Assembly (NCBI GenBank): GCA_902712845.1 | Contig: LR743504.1 | Coordinates: forward strand, 2,454,001-2,518,000 | DNA: 64,000 bases | Direction of reading: 5' to 3' | Source of the DNA: Methylobacterium bullatum | GTDB lineage: Bacteria; Pseudomonadota; Alphaproteobacteria; Rhizobiales; Beijerinckiaceae | Part shown: one piece after another, positions 54,124-63,394 of the stretch | Layout of the letters: each line of letters starts with the position of its first letter | How positions within the stretch are numbered: the first letter of the stretch is position 1 | Position numbers and translations under genes: made by a program | Notes under the pieces: model-generated | Database searches by the model: none | Told to the model about the DNA's origin: nothing | The model's input: the letters and a program-made list of their open reading frames with translations, nothing else

Positions 54124-55986
54124 TCAATTCCTGCCGATTCGCCGGGCCTTGTCGGCATCGTGCCACCAGATCGCCGGCGCGCCGAGATCGTAGGCCGGGC
54201 CGGGGGAGGGGTGGCCGTAGACGTCCCAGAGGGCGAGGCGGTGATCGGCCTTGTACCACATCGGAATCCAGTAGCGGCCCGAGCGCAGCACCCGGTCGAG
54301 GGCGCGGGCGGCGGTCGTGAGATCGGCGCGGGTGGACGCATCGAGCACCCGGCCGATCAGGGCATCCACCGTGGCGTTGGTGATCCCGGCGAGGTTGTCC
54401 GAGCCCGGCGTGGCGGCACTGGCCGAGCCGTAGACCTGCCTCAGTTCCGGCCCCGGCGTCGGGCCGCTGCCATAGCGGCGCGAGGTGATGTCGAAGTCGA
54501 AATCCTTCAGGCGGGACTGATACTGGGAGGTGTCCACCCGCCGGATGGTGGCTTTGATCCCGATCAGGCCGAGATTGCGGATGAAGGATTGGGTGTGCGG
54601 CTCGAGGGCCGGATCGGCGTCGAGGAACTCGATCTCCAGGGGCTTGCCCCCCGGCAGCGCGATGGTGCCGCCCTCACGCGTGCAGCCCGCCTCGCGCAGG
54701 AGCGCCACGGCGCGGCTGAGGAGCGCCCGGTCCTGGCCGGAACCGTCGGATTGCGCCGGCTGCCAGGCCTCGCCGAAAACCTCGTCGGGCAGGCCGGCGC
54801 GCATCGGGTCGAGCAGCGCGAGCTCCTCGGGCGAGGGCTTGCCGGTGGCTTTGAGGTCTGAATTCTCGAAGAACGAGGCGGTGCGGATATAGGCGCCGAA
54901 CATCAGGTTCTTGTTCGCCCAGGGGAAGTCGAAGCACAGCCCGATCGCTTCGCGGACACGGCGATCCTTGAACGCCTCGCGGCGGGTGTTGATCCACCAG
55001 CCCTGCGTGCCGGAGGGGCGCGCATCCGGCACGACCTCCTTGCGCACGCGGCCCTCGCGGAAGGCGGGGAAATCGTAGCCCGTCGCCCAGACGCGGGCGG
55101 TGAATTCCTCGCGGAAGGTGAAGATACCGCTCTTGAAGGCCTCGAACGCCACCTGGCGATCACGGAAATACTCGAAGCGGATCTGCTCGAAATTGTTCTG
55201 CCCGACCATCACCGGCAGGTCGGCGGCCCAGTAATCGGCCACCCGCTCCAGCTCGATAAAGCGGCCGGCTTCCAGGCGCCCGACCTTGTAGGGGCCGGAC
55301 CCCATCGGCGGCTCCAGGGTGGAGGCTTCGAAGTCGCGGCCGGCGTAATAGGCCTTCGAGAAGATCGGCAGGGTCGCGACGAAGAGCGGCAGATCGCGGC
55401 TGCGGCCCTTCTCGAAGCGCACCACCACCGTTTCGTCGCCCTCCGCCACGGCGTCGGCCATGTCGCGGATCACCTGCGAGATTTCGGGGTGCCCCTTCTC
55501 CTTCAGCAAATTCAGGGAGAAGGCGACATCGGCGGCGGTGAGGCGCGAGCCGTCATGGAACCGCGCCTGCGGGCGCAGGGCGAAACGGTAGGTCAGGCCG
55601 TCCTCGCTCGCCTCCACGCTGCGGGCGACGAGGCCGTAGAGCGAATCGGGCTCGTCCAGCGCCCGCACCATCAGCGAATCGAAGGTGAGGTTCATGCCGG
55701 CGGCGCCGTCGCCGCGCAGGACGTAGACGTTGAGGGTGTTGAACGTGTCGCCGGCCTGGTTGCCGAGGGTGGAGGAGAGCTGCGCCGAGAACCGGCCGCC
55801 GCGTGGCGCGGCCGGGTCCACATAGGCGAAATGCGGAAAGTCGGCCGGGTATTTCAGTTCCCCGAAACTCGACATGCCGTGGCTCGCCCCGGTGGGGGCG
55901 GCCCGCGCCCGCTTCGTCAGGGCGGTGGCGATGCCGAGGGCGCCGGCCCCGGCGACGAAGTCCCGGCGGCTCGGCGCGACCCTCAC
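54124..55986 (-). CDS. YejA-type extracellular solute-binding protein, copy 2, Tat signal
   Basis: 620 residues from GTG 55986, which overlaps the stop of copy 1 (GTGA). N terminus VAPSRRDFVAGAGALGIATA has a twin-arginine SRRDF motif, so export of the folded protein through Tat is likely. Then SFGELKYPADFPHFAYVDP and the family 5 binding-protein body (ALRPQARFHDGSRLTAADVAFSL, TLEPPMGSGPYKVG, VREAIGLCFDFPWANKN). End: WWHDADKARRIGRN. Periplasmic peptide- or compound-binding lipoprotein-like component without a lipobox. Diverged from copy 1 but same layout (PADF, PMGSGPY). Copy 1 uses an ordinary Sec signal. Confidence 0.9.
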   Translation of the reverse strand: MRVAPSRRDFVAGAGALGIATALTKRARAAPTGASHGMSSFGELKYPADFPHFAYVDPAAPRGGRFSAQLSSTLGNQAGDTFNTLNVYVLRGDGAAGMNLTFDSLMVRALDEPDSLYGLVARSVEASEDGLTYRFALRPQARFHDGSRLTAADVAFSLNLLKEKGHPEISQVIRDMADAVAEGDETVVVRFEKGRSRDLPLFVATLPIFSKAYYAGRDFEASTLEPPMGSGPYKVGRLEAGRFIELERVADYWAADLPVMVGQNNFEQIRFEYFRDRQVAFEAFKSGIFTFREEFTARVWATGYDFPAFREGRVRKEVVPDARPSGTQGWWINTRREAFKDRRVREAIGLCFDFPWANKNLMFGAYIRTASFFENSDLKATGKPSPEELALLDPMRAGLPDEVFGEAWQPAQSDGSGQDRALLSRAVALLREAGCTREGGTIALPGGKPLEIEFLDADPALEPHTQSFIRNLGLIGIKATIRRVDTSQYQSRLKDFDFDITSRRYGSGPTPGPELRQVYGSASAATPGSDNLAGITNATVDALIGRVLDASTRADLTTAARALDRVLRSGRYWIPMWYKADHRLALWDVYGHPSPGPAYDLGAPAIWWHDADKARRIGRN

Positions 55987-57851
55987 CGGGGCGCCCCGGT
56001 CTTGGCGGCCAGCGCCTCGTCGTACCACCACGTGGTCGGGAAGCCGGAGGAGCCGTAGAGCGGGAGGGTGGCCGGGTGCCCGAACCGGTTCCAGCGCAGG
56101 GTCCGCGACACGTTCGAGGCCCATTGCGGCACGACGAAATTGTGGGCGAGGAGCACCCGGTCGAGGGCGTGGGTGGCGGCGAGCACGCCCGGACGGTCCT
56201 TGGCGAAGATCACCGCCTCGATCAGCGTGTCGATGGCCGGGTCCTTGATCCCGATCAGGTTGCGCGAGCCCTGCTTGTCGGCCGCAGTCGAGCCCCAATA
56301 TTCGCGCTGCTCGTTGCCGGGGGAGAGGGACTGCCCCCAGGAACTCGTGGTCACGTCGAAGTCGAAGGCGCGCAGCCGGTTCTGGTACTGCGCCTGGTCG
56401 ATGACGCGGAGCGAGGTCTGGATGCCAATGAGCTTCAGCTGGGCCGAGAACGGCAGGACCACCCGCTCGAACACGCTCTGGAACTCCAGAAATTCGACGG
56501 TGAGCGGCTCACCGGTCTTCACGTTGGTCATGCGCCCGTCGCGAAGCTCGTATCCGGCCTCCTTGAGGAGGCGCACCGCCTCGCGCAGGTTGGCGCGCAC
56601 GGCATCGGGCGTGCCGTTCACAGGATTGGTGTAGGGCGTCGTGAAGACGGACGGCGGGACCTTGTCCTTCACGCCGTCGAGGATCGCCAGTTCCGCGCCC
56701 TGCGGCAGGCCGGAGGAGGCGAGTTCCGAGCCGAAATAATAGGAATCGATGCGCTTGTAGAGGCCGAAGAACAGCGCCCGGTTCATCTCCTCGAAGTTCA
56801 TGGCGAGGTTGAAGGCGCGGCGCACCCGCTCGTCGGCGAACTTGGCCTTGCGGGTGTTGAAGACGAACGCCTGCATGATGCCGTTGCCGCGGTCGGGGAA
56901 TTCCTCCTTGATCAGGCGGCCCTCCTTCACGGCGGGGAAGTCGTCATAGGCGGTGGCCCAGTTGCGGGCGATATTCTCGGCGCGGAAGTCGAACAGGTCA
57001 CCCTTCAGCGCCTCGATCAGCACGGTGGCGTCACGAAAATACTCGTTGCGCATCGTGCCGAAATTGTTGCGGCCGACATTCACCGGCAGGTCTGCGCCCC
57101 AGTAATCGGGCACGCGCTCGTAGGTGACGCTGCGGCCGGCCTCGAACTTGGCGAGGCGATAGGGGCCGGAGCCGAGGGGGATCTCGAGGGTGGTCTGGGT
57201 GGCGTCGCGCTGGCGCCCTTCCGCGTCCTTGCCCGTCCACCAGTGCTTGGGCAGCACGCGGAGCTGGCCGAGCACCTGCGGCAGTTCGCGGTTGCCCTTC
57301 TCGGTGAAGGTGAAGGTGACCTCGCGCGGGCCGGTGACCTCGCCCTTCGCCACCGTCTGGTAATAGGCCGCGTAGAACGGGCTGTTGGCCTTCAACGTCT
57401 CGTAGGACCAGACCACGTCCTCGGGCGTGATCGGCTTCCCGTCGTGCCAGCGGGCATTCTCGCGCAGGCGGTAGGAGACGGAGGAGAGGTCGTCGGCGAT
57501 GCGGACCCCTTCGGCGAGGAGCCCGTAGGAGGTGAACGGCTCGTCCAGCGACTCCGTCATCAGCGTATCGTAGATCTGCGCGACCCCGCCTTCGAGATCG
57601 CCCTTCAGACCCGCCACGACGAGATTGAAATTGTCGAAGCCGCCCTGGGCGCCGAGGCGCACGAGCCCGCCCTTCGGGGCCTTCGGGTCGGCATAGTCGA
57701 ACTGTTTGAAATCGGCCGGGTATTTCGGCTCGCCCATGAGCGTGAAGGCATGGGCCCATGGGGCGCCGTCGGGGGCGGCCCTGGCACCACCGACGAAGGC
57801 GGCGACCGCGAGGGAGGCGGCGAGAAGGCGTCCGATCAGGGCTGTTCGCAT
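55983..57851 (-). CDS. yejA: YejA-type extracellular solute-binding protein, copy 1
   Basis: 622 residues from ATG 57851. Signal peptide (LIGRLLAASLAVAAFVGGARA), then FTLMGEPKYPADFKQFDYADP, the body with RENARWHDGKPITPEDVVWSYE, LEIPLGSGPYRLAKFEAG and VRRAFNLAMNFEEMNRALFFG, and a C-terminal FPTTWWYDEALA. Family 5 solute-binding protein of the microcin C/oligopeptide importer type. First gene of a run of two binding proteins, one permease and a GNAT gene. Start chosen because the longer frame from 57950 has no signal-like sequence. Confidence 0.92.
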   Translation of the reverse strand: MRTALIGRLLAASLAVAAFVGGARAAPDGAPWAHAFTLMGEPKYPADFKQFDYADPKAPKGGLVRLGAQGGFDNFNLVVAGLKGDLEGGVAQIYDTLMTESLDEPFTSYGLLAEGVRIADDLSSVSYRLRENARWHDGKPITPEDVVWSYETLKANSPFYAAYYQTVAKGEVTGPREVTFTFTEKGNRELPQVLGQLRVLPKHWWTGKDAEGRQRDATQTTLEIPLGSGPYRLAKFEAGRSVTYERVPDYWGADLPVNVGRNNFGTMRNEYFRDATVLIEALKGDLFDFRAENIARNWATAYDDFPAVKEGRLIKEEFPDRGNGIMQAFVFNTRKAKFADERVRRAFNLAMNFEEMNRALFFGLYKRIDSYYFGSELASSGLPQGAELAILDGVKDKVPPSVFTTPYTNPVNGTPDAVRANLREAVRLLKEAGYELRDGRMTNVKTGEPLTVEFLEFQSVFERVVLPFSAQLKLIGIQTSLRVIDQAQYQNRLRAFDFDVTTSSWGQSLSPGNEQREYWGSTAADKQGSRNLIGIKDPAIDTLIEAVIFAKDRPGVLAATHALDRVLLAHNFVVPQWASNVSRTLRWNRFGHPATLPLYGSSGFPTTWWYDEALAAKTGAPR

Positions 57852-58116
57852 CACGAGGCGGCTGTCTCCCGAATTTCGTTGCCCGTGCCGTCGAGGGCGC
57901 AGGCGCGATGTCCTTCTAGGACGTCGGGACGGGCCACGCCAAGCGAACAAGTCCCCGGCGCGTCGGTTGAACGCGTGGGAGGATCGCGTCGCGAGGAACG
58001 GCGGAGGGCCTCGCGGTACTCCCGATCACGGTTGGTACCCCCCGGTGTACGACGCAGCAGCGGAAGTTTTTGGAAAGACACGAAGAGCCGGTTCGAATTG
58101 TTAGTCCGAGGCTCCA

Positions 58117-58230
58117 CCTCATCCCGAGGTGCCGCGCAGCGGCCTCGAAGGAGGGCTCCAGCACCCACTGAGCAGACTGGAGAGCTCCTTCGAGGCCCTT
58201 CGCCGAGGCGAAGGGCTCCTCAGGATGAGG
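58117..58230. repeat. Intergenic inverted repeat
   Basis: CCTCATCCCGAGGTGCC near the left end and GGCTCCTCAGGATGAGG at the right end are complementary apart from small differences, as are GGCCTCGAAGGAGGG and GCTCCTTCGAGGCCC further in. A palindromic intergenic repeat of a kind spread in Methylobacterium-like genomes. Confidence 0.65.
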
Positions 58231-58310
58231 TGATCTGATTGGATGATGGACTTCAGCGGATGATCTGCTTCCGCATGAACATCCTCCGGACAAATCCGAT
58301 CAACCGGATG

Positions 58311-59576
58311 TCAGACGATCTGGACGCTCTTCGGCGTGATTTCGGAGAGCTTGGTGGCGCCGACCTGGCGCATGATCGTCTCGAACTCGCGCTGCATCAG
58401 GGTGAGCACCATCTCGACGCCGGGCTGGCCGAAGGCGGCGAGGCCCCAGACATAGGGGCGGCCGACGCAGACGGCGGTGGCGCCGAGCGCCAGTGCCTTC
58501 AGCACGTCGGTGCCGCGACGGAAGCCGCCGTCGATGAGGACCGGGACCTTGCCGTTCACGGCGGCGACCACTTCCGGCAGGGCGCCGATGGTCGATTGCA
58601 GGCTCTCCTCGGCGCGGCCGCCGTGGTTGGAGACGATGATCGCGTCGACGCCGTGGGTCAGGGCGATCTTGGCGTCTTCCTGGGTCACGATGCCCTTGAG
58701 GACGAGCTTGCCCTTCACGATGCCGCGCAGGCGCTTCACGTAGTCCCAGGTCATGCCGGTGCCGTAGAGGTTGGTGACCTTCGACACGTCGATCTCGTCG
58801 AACATCGGCTTGCGGCTGACTTCGTTCTTGAAGCCCGGCGTGTGGCAATCGGTACAGGTGCGGGTGTCGGCGCGGCGCTCGCGGAACAGCGTCTCGGTGT
58901 TGCGGCCGCCCTGGCGGTCGACGGTGAGCACGATGGCCGGGGCGCCGGCCGCCTCGGCCCGCTTCACCAGCTTCTCGGTCACGGACCAGTCGTCGGTGGG
59001 GTAGAGCATGTACCAGACGGGGGCGCCGCGCTCCTTGATGACGTCCTCGATGGAGGTGCTGCCCACCGTGGACAGGATCATCTGGTGACCCTTCACCTTG
59101 CAGGCGCGGGCGGCGGCCGCCTCGGCTTCGGGATGGAACGCACCCACGCTGCTGACGGGGGCGAGCGCGATCGGGCTCGCCCAGGTCTCACCGAAGATCT
59201 TCACGGTCGTGTCGATCTTGCGCACGTCGATCAGGCGGCGGACGCGGATATGGATCTTGTCGAAATCGTCCCGGTTGGCCTTCAGCGTCTTGTCGGCATC
59301 GACGCCGCTGGCGAGGTAGCCGTAATGCGCCGGGGGCAATTCCTTCTTCGCCACGGGCTCGAAATCGAACACGTTGAGCGCCTGCGCCGGGGAGGCGATG
59401 AGGTCGCCGTTCATCACGGGGGCGGCGCGCAGGACGTCGTAGCTCTGGGCCACCGCTTCCGTGGTACCGAGGGCGGCGATTCCCGCCAGGGCGCGTGCGG
59501 CGCTCGGCGCGAACAGGGGACTGGACGAGAAGTAGGCCAATAGTTTCCGGCGGTGGATCGATGCGTGTTCACCCAT
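58311..59576 (-). CDS. Exported FMN-dependent 2-hydroxyacid (L-lactate) dehydrogenase with CXXCH motif
   Basis: 421 residues. A Tat-like N terminus (IHRRKLLAYFSSSPLFAPSAARALAG) is followed by an FMN-dependent alpha-hydroxyacid dehydrogenase barrel: YLASGVDADKTLKANRDDFDKI, SPIALAPVSSVGAFHPEAE, IVLTVDRQGGRNTE, VLKGIVTQEDA with the Lys, IIVSNHGGRA with the active-site His, and LIDGGFRRGTDVLKAL. In the loop after the VDRQGG strand lies C241-T-D-C244-H245, a classic haem c attachment site, where LldD enzymes have no such motif. Start chosen at 59576 (GAGGGAAAG before it); an in-frame ATG at 59606 would add ten residues. A membrane cytochrome c gene precedes it. LldD-like reaction, specificity unproven. 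Confidence 0.85.
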   Translation of the reverse strand: MGEHASIHRRKLLAYFSSSPLFAPSAARALAGIAALGTTEAVAQSYDVLRAAPVMNGDLIASPAQALNVFDFEPVAKKELPPAHYGYLASGVDADKTLKANRDDFDKIHIRVRRLIDVRKIDTTVKIFGETWASPIALAPVSSVGAFHPEAEAAAARACKVKGHQMILSTVGSTSIEDVIKERGAPVWYMLYPTDDWSVTEKLVKRAEAAGAPAIVLTVDRQGGRNTETLFRERRADTRTCTDCHTPGFKNEVSRKPMFDEIDVSKVTNLYGTGMTWDYVKRLRGIVKGKLVLKGIVTQEDAKIALTHGVDAIIVSNHGGRAEESLQSTIGALPEVVAAVNGKVPVLIDGGFRRGTDVLKALALGATAVCVGRPYVWGLAAFGQPGVEMVLTLMQREFETIMRQVGATKLSEITPKSVQIV

Positions 59577-59925
59577 GGCAGACTTTCCCTCGACACCGTT
59601 CGACATACGTCTCGCTCTCGCTTGCTTCGATTTGCCGGACCTTCCTGCACCAATTCTATTGTGCGATGCAATAACTGTTATAATTCTAAATCGTAGCGTG
59701 CATGCCTTCCGCCGCCAACGCGATGAGGTCGGCCGATGCGGTATTCCAACGGGATCCGGGCTCAAAATCGCAGATCGGCGGCGATATATGTCGATTTGCG
59801 TCCTGCGCCGCGCTTTCACGATGGCGCGATCCGCCGGATCTCAGAGCTGAGCAGGCGACGTGATTCGCCCGGCACTACCGCATCGCAATATGAAAAGGGC
59901 CGGTCGACGGGTCGTTCGGAACAGT
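59577..59925. promoter_or_regulatory. Upstream region of the hydroxyacid dehydrogenase gene
   Basis: About 350 bases between two minus-strand genes, with an AT-rich part at 59655-59695 (ATTCTATTGTGCGATGCAAT then AACTGTTATAATTC) that contains a TATAAT-like hexamer on the plus strand and is a likely promoter zone. No gene seen. Confidence 0.4.
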
Positions 59926-59950
59926 AAAGGCGCGGACATGCCGCGCCTTT
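59926..59950 (-). terminator. Terminator of the cytochrome c gene
   Basis: AAAGGCGCGG (59926-59935) and CCGCGCCTTT (59941-59950) form a perfect 10-bp stem with a five-base loop, 39 bases after the cytochrome c stop. It separates the cytochrome and dehydrogenase transcripts. Confidence 0.7.
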
Positions 59951-59988
59951 CCGTCGAGCCGATGAAAACGTGTCGGCAAAGCCGAAAT

Positions 59989-60564
59989 TTACTGCGCCGG
60001 CTTGTCCTCGGCGGCGGCCTTCTCGACGGCGGGAAGCGGCGCCGGGGTGTCGGCGAGCGAGCGCAGATAGGCGATCACGTCGGCGCGCTCCTGCGGGGCC
60101 TGGATGCCGGCAAAGGCCATCTTGGTGCCCGGCACGTAGGTCTTCGGGTTGGCGAGGAAGTGATCGAGCTCGTCGTAGGTCCAGGTGCCGCCCTTCTCCT
60201 TCAGCGCGGCGGAATACTCGAACCCGCTCTCATGGGCGCGCTGGCGGTCGACCACGCCCCAGAGGTGCGGACCCACCTTGTTGGGGCCGCCCTTCTCGAA
60301 ACTGTGGCAGGCGGCGCACTTCTTGGCGGCGCCGGTACCCTTCTCGACGCTGGCGCTGGCGAGGCGGACCGGAAGCGGCTCGACCTTGGCCGCAGCGGCG
60401 GCGGCTCCGCCGGCCGCCTCGGGCTGAGGCTCGGGCAGGGCGTAGCCGGCACTTCCCGCCGGCTTGGCGCTGTAGATCAATTCGGCGACGAAACCGGAGC
60501 CCATGGCGAGAAGGAGAGTGCCGAGTACGGCGCCCGCGACCTTGTTCAGCTCGAAAGAGTCCAT
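59989..60564 (-). CDS. Membrane-anchored class I cytochrome c
   Basis: 191 residues from ATG 60564. An N-terminal uncleaved anchor (VAGAVLGTLLLAMGSGFVAELI), an Ala/Pro linker, then one cytochrome c domain with the haem motif CAACH (KKCAACHSFEKGGPNKVGPHLWG, visible pieces KKCAACHSF and VGPHLWGVV), the Met ligand in PGTKMAFAG, and DVIAYLRSL. It matches the CycM type that carries electrons to terminal oxidase. The tail is Ala/Lys/Glu-rich. A terminator separates it from the dehydrogenase gene downstream. Confidence 0.93.
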   Translation of the reverse strand: MDSFELNKVAGAVLGTLLLAMGSGFVAELIYSAKPAGSAGYALPEPQPEAAGGAAAAAAKVEPLPVRLASASVEKGTGAAKKCAACHSFEKGGPNKVGPHLWGVVDRQRAHESGFEYSAALKEKGGTWTYDELDHFLANPKTYVPGTKMAFAGIQAPQERADVIAYLRSLADTPAPLPAVEKAAAEDKPAQ

Positions 60565-60809
60565 TCTCGACAACTCCGGGGGCGTCCGCCGGTTGCGGCG
60601 GCAGGCGTGGCCCGGTGAGCGGATGCCCCGGACTCTGGAAATGTTCGAGGGTGAATAGCGGTTAAGGGCCGACCTTGACAATGGCGGAGCGGGCGGCCGT
60701 GTAGTCGCATAGCGCCGGATGTCATTCTCCCGCACCCGCGACCGTGCGCCGATGACAACGCGCACCGCCCCTGCTACTCCCCCGGCTCGCTGCGGAGATA
60801 CGCCGGTCG

Positions 60810-61553
60810 ATGTCGGATCCCCTCGTTCTCATTCCCGCCCGCATGGCCGCCACCCGGCTGCCGAACAAGCCGATGGCCGACATCGCCGGTGAGCCGATGA
60901 TCGTCCATGTCTGGCGCCGCGCCGTGGAAGCCGGGATCGGACCGGTGGTCGTGGCCACGGATGCCGTCGAGATCGTCGAGGCGATCGAGCGGGTCGGCGG
61001 CCTCGCGACCCTCACCCGGGCCGATCATCCCTCCGGCTCGGACCGGCTGGCCGAGGCGCTCGACATCATCGATCCGCAGGGCAACCACGACGTGGTGGTC
61101 AACGTACAGGGCGACCTGCCGACGATCGACCCCGCGATCATCGGCGCGGCGATCATGCCGCTGGCCGATCGCGCCGTGGACATCGCCACCCTCTGCGCGA
61201 TCATCACCCGCGAGGAGGAGCGGCACGATCCCAACGTGGTGAAGCTCGTCGGCCACCATGTGGGGCCCAACCGCCTGCGCGCGCTCTATTTCACGAGGGC
61301 GCAGGCGCCCTGGGGGGAGGGGCCGCTGTTCCACCATATCGGCCTCTACGCCTATCGCCGCCGGGCGCTCACCCGCTTCATGGCCTTGCCGCCCGGCGAA
61401 CTCGAGACCCGAGAGAAACTGGAACAGCTGCGGGCGCTGGAGGCGGGCATGCGCATCGACGCCACCGTCGTCGACGACCTGCCGCTGGGCGTCGACACCC
61501 CCGCCGACCTCGAACGGGCGCGGGCGGTGCTCCTGGCCCGGCGCCTCAACTGA
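60810..61553 (+). CDS. kdsB: CMP-KDO synthetase (3-deoxy-manno-octulosonate cytidylyltransferase)
   Basis: 247 residues: [22 protein letters not shown] with the nucleotide-binding [11 protein letters not shown] motif, [45 protein letters not shown], and [22 protein letters not shown]. Activates KDO with CTP for lipid A core synthesis in the cytoplasm. Twenty bases before pheA. Confidence 0.96.
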   Translation: MSDPLVLIPARMAATRLPNKPMADIAGEPMIVHVWRRAVEAGIGPVVVATDAVEIVEAIERVGGLATLTRADHPSGSDRLAEALDIIDPQGNHDVVVNVQGDLPTIDPAIIGAAIMPLADRAVDIATLCAIITREEERHDPNVVKLVGHHVGPNRLRALYFTRAQAPWGEGPLFHHIGLYAYRRRALTRFMALPPGELETREKLEQLRALEAGMRIDATVVDDLPLGVDTPADLERARAVLLARRLN

Positions 61554-61573
61554 CGAACCGAGTTGTTTCTCCC

Positions 61574-62446
61574 ATGTCCGACACGACCGAATCCCGCACC
61601 ACGATCTCCTACCAGGGCGAGCCGGGCGCGAATTCGCACATCATCTGCGCCCAGGCCTATCCCGACTGGACGCCGCTGCCCTGCGCCTCGTTCGAGGAGG
61701 CCTTCGCGGCGGTGAACGACGGCCGGGCCGCCCTGGCGATGATCCCCATCGAGAATTCCATCGCCGGGCGAGTCGCCGACATCCATCACCTGATCCCGAG
61801 CTCGAACCTGCACATCGTGGCCGAGCACTTCCTGCCGATCCATTTTCAGCTGATGGCGCTTCCCGGCACGCCGATCGAGGCGATCCGGACGGTGCACAGT
61901 CACGTCCACGCGCTCGGCCAATGCCGCAAGATCATCCGGCGGCTCGGGCTCAAGGCCATCGTGGCCGGCGACACGGCGGGCGCGGCGCGGGAAGTCGCCG
62001 AAGCCGGCGATCCGAGCCGCGGCGCGCTGGCCCCAGCGATGGCGGCGGGCGTCTACGGGCTCGACATCCTCGCCCGCGACGTGGAGGACGAGAGCCACAA
62101 CACCACGCGCTTCGTGGTGTTCTCGCCCGAGGCGGTGGAGATCCCGGCCGCCTCGGGGCCAACGGTGACGAGCTTCATCTTCCGTGTGCGCAACATCCCG
62201 GCCGCGCTCTACAAGGCGCTCGGGGGATTCGCCACCAACGGCGTCAACATGTCGAAGCTCGAGAGCTACATGGTCGAGGGCCAGTTCTCGGCGACGCAAT
62301 TCTATGCGGAAGTGGACGGCCACCCCGAGGATCCGGGCCTCGCCCGCGCGCTGGACGAACTCGCCTATTTCTCGCGGGAACTGCGCATCATCGGCACCTA
62401 CCCGGCCCATCCGTTCCGCGAGACCACGCGGCTGGCGGCGGAGTAG
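61574..62446 (+). CDS. pheA: Prephenate dehydratase
   Basis: 290 residues, monofunctional. SYQGEPGANSHIICAQAYPD at the start, AMIPIENSIAGRVADIHHLI, the substrate motif SHNTTRFVVFSPE (TRF is the catalytic triplet), and a C-terminal ACT domain with NGVNMSKLESYMVEGQFSAT for Phe feedback. It converts prephenate to phenylpyruvate. Follows kdsB on the same strand, a known alphaproteobacterial pairing. Confidence 0.96.
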   Translation: MSDTTESRTTISYQGEPGANSHIICAQAYPDWTPLPCASFEEAFAAVNDGRAALAMIPIENSIAGRVADIHHLIPSSNLHIVAEHFLPIHFQLMALPGTPIEAIRTVHSHVHALGQCRKIIRRLGLKAIVAGDTAGAAREVAEAGDPSRGALAPAMAAGVYGLDILARDVEDESHNTTRFVVFSPEAVEIPAASGPTVTSFIFRVRNIPAALYKALGGFATNGVNMSKLESYMVEGQFSATQFYAEVDGHPEDPGLARALDELAYFSRELRIIGTYPAHPFRETTRLAAE

Positions 62447-62462
62447 CGCGCGGAACCCGCGC

Positions 62463-63188
62463 CTATTCCCGCTTGATCACCCGGTCGACCACGAGATCCG
62501 ACCAGAAGCCCGGCCGGAACTCGCGCTTCAGGGCCTCGGGATCGTAGACCGTCTCGACCCAGGTCAGGAAATCCAGTCCCTTCGCTTCGCCCTCCCGCAG
62601 GTAGAGATCGAAGAACGCATCGAGGATCCCGGTCTTGGCGAAGCGGAAATGGCCGTACCGGGCCGAGAGCTGACCCATCGCCTCCGAGACGGGCACGCCT
62701 TCGTGCAGGATGAGGAAGAGGGCGGCACCGAGTCCGGCCCGGTCCGCCCCGGACTTGCAATGCATCACGGCGGGATACTGGACACCGTCGAAGAAGGCCT
62801 TCGCGCCGAGGATCGTCTCCTTCGACGGCGCTTCGCGCGAGCGCAGGACGAACTCGACGAGGGTCAGACCCTGCTGCGCGCAGGCCTCGCGCTGGAGCGG
62901 CCAGGAGCCGTGCTCGCGGCCGCCGCGCAGGGAGATCACCGTGCGCACGCCCTGCCGCCGGAACCAGGCGAGCTGGTGCGGCGTCGGCTGGGCCGAGCGC
63001 CAGACCTTGCCGGTGCCGATCTTGTGGCGGTTGAGATAGGCCAGCCGGAACACGCCGTGATCCACGAGCAGCATGTTGGCCCAGGCCCGCATGCGCGCAC
63101 CCCGGCCGGCGATCGGCTGCTCGAAGCGGGCGATCCGCGCCATGCGCCGGGCATAGCGGATCTCGGGCTTGATGAATCTGTTGAACAC
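62463..63188 (-). CDS. Tyrosine phosphatase-like protein
   Basis: About 241 residues from GTG 63188 (FNRFIKPEIRYARRMARIA); an ATG at 63143 is the alternative and the frame stays open further upstream to 63377. The phosphatase signature MHCKSGADRAGLGA (CX5R) lies near residue 140, preceded by KVWRSAQPTPHQLAW and VRTVISLRGG, the typical start of dual-specificity-type phosphatases of bacteria. End: FWSDLVVDRVIKRE. Possible targets: tyrosine phosphates, phosphoinositides or polyphosphates. Convergent with pheA. Confidence 0.8.
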   Translation of the reverse strand: MFNRFIKPEIRYARRMARIARFEQPIAGRGARMRAWANMLLVDHGVFRLAYLNRHKIGTGKVWRSAQPTPHQLAWFRRQGVRTVISLRGGREHGSWPLQREACAQQGLTLVEFVLRSREAPSKETILGAKAFFDGVQYPAVMHCKSGADRAGLGAALFLILHEGVPVSEAMGQLSARYGHFRFAKTGILDAFFDLYLREGEAKGLDFLTWVETVYDPEALKREFRPGFWSDLVVDRVIKRE

Positions 63189-63394
63189 GGGTGGCGGCGG
63201 GAACCTGTCGAGAGGAGCGTGCGGCGGCTCTAACAGCCGGGACAGCGTCGGGCAAACGGATGTCGCGGAATCGCGCCACTCAAGCCTTACGAAGCACACT
63301 TTCCTGAACTCGGCATCCGGCTTGCCTTCATCATGCCCGTATCGTGGATTTCGATGCGCGATCGTTCCCGTTTCCATCGAGCGTAGGGACAGTC

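Noticed and set aside
55803-58238. 811-residue plus-strand frame opposite both YejA genes
   Set aside because: Shadow frame; the minus strand carries clear binding-protein motifs and signal peptides.
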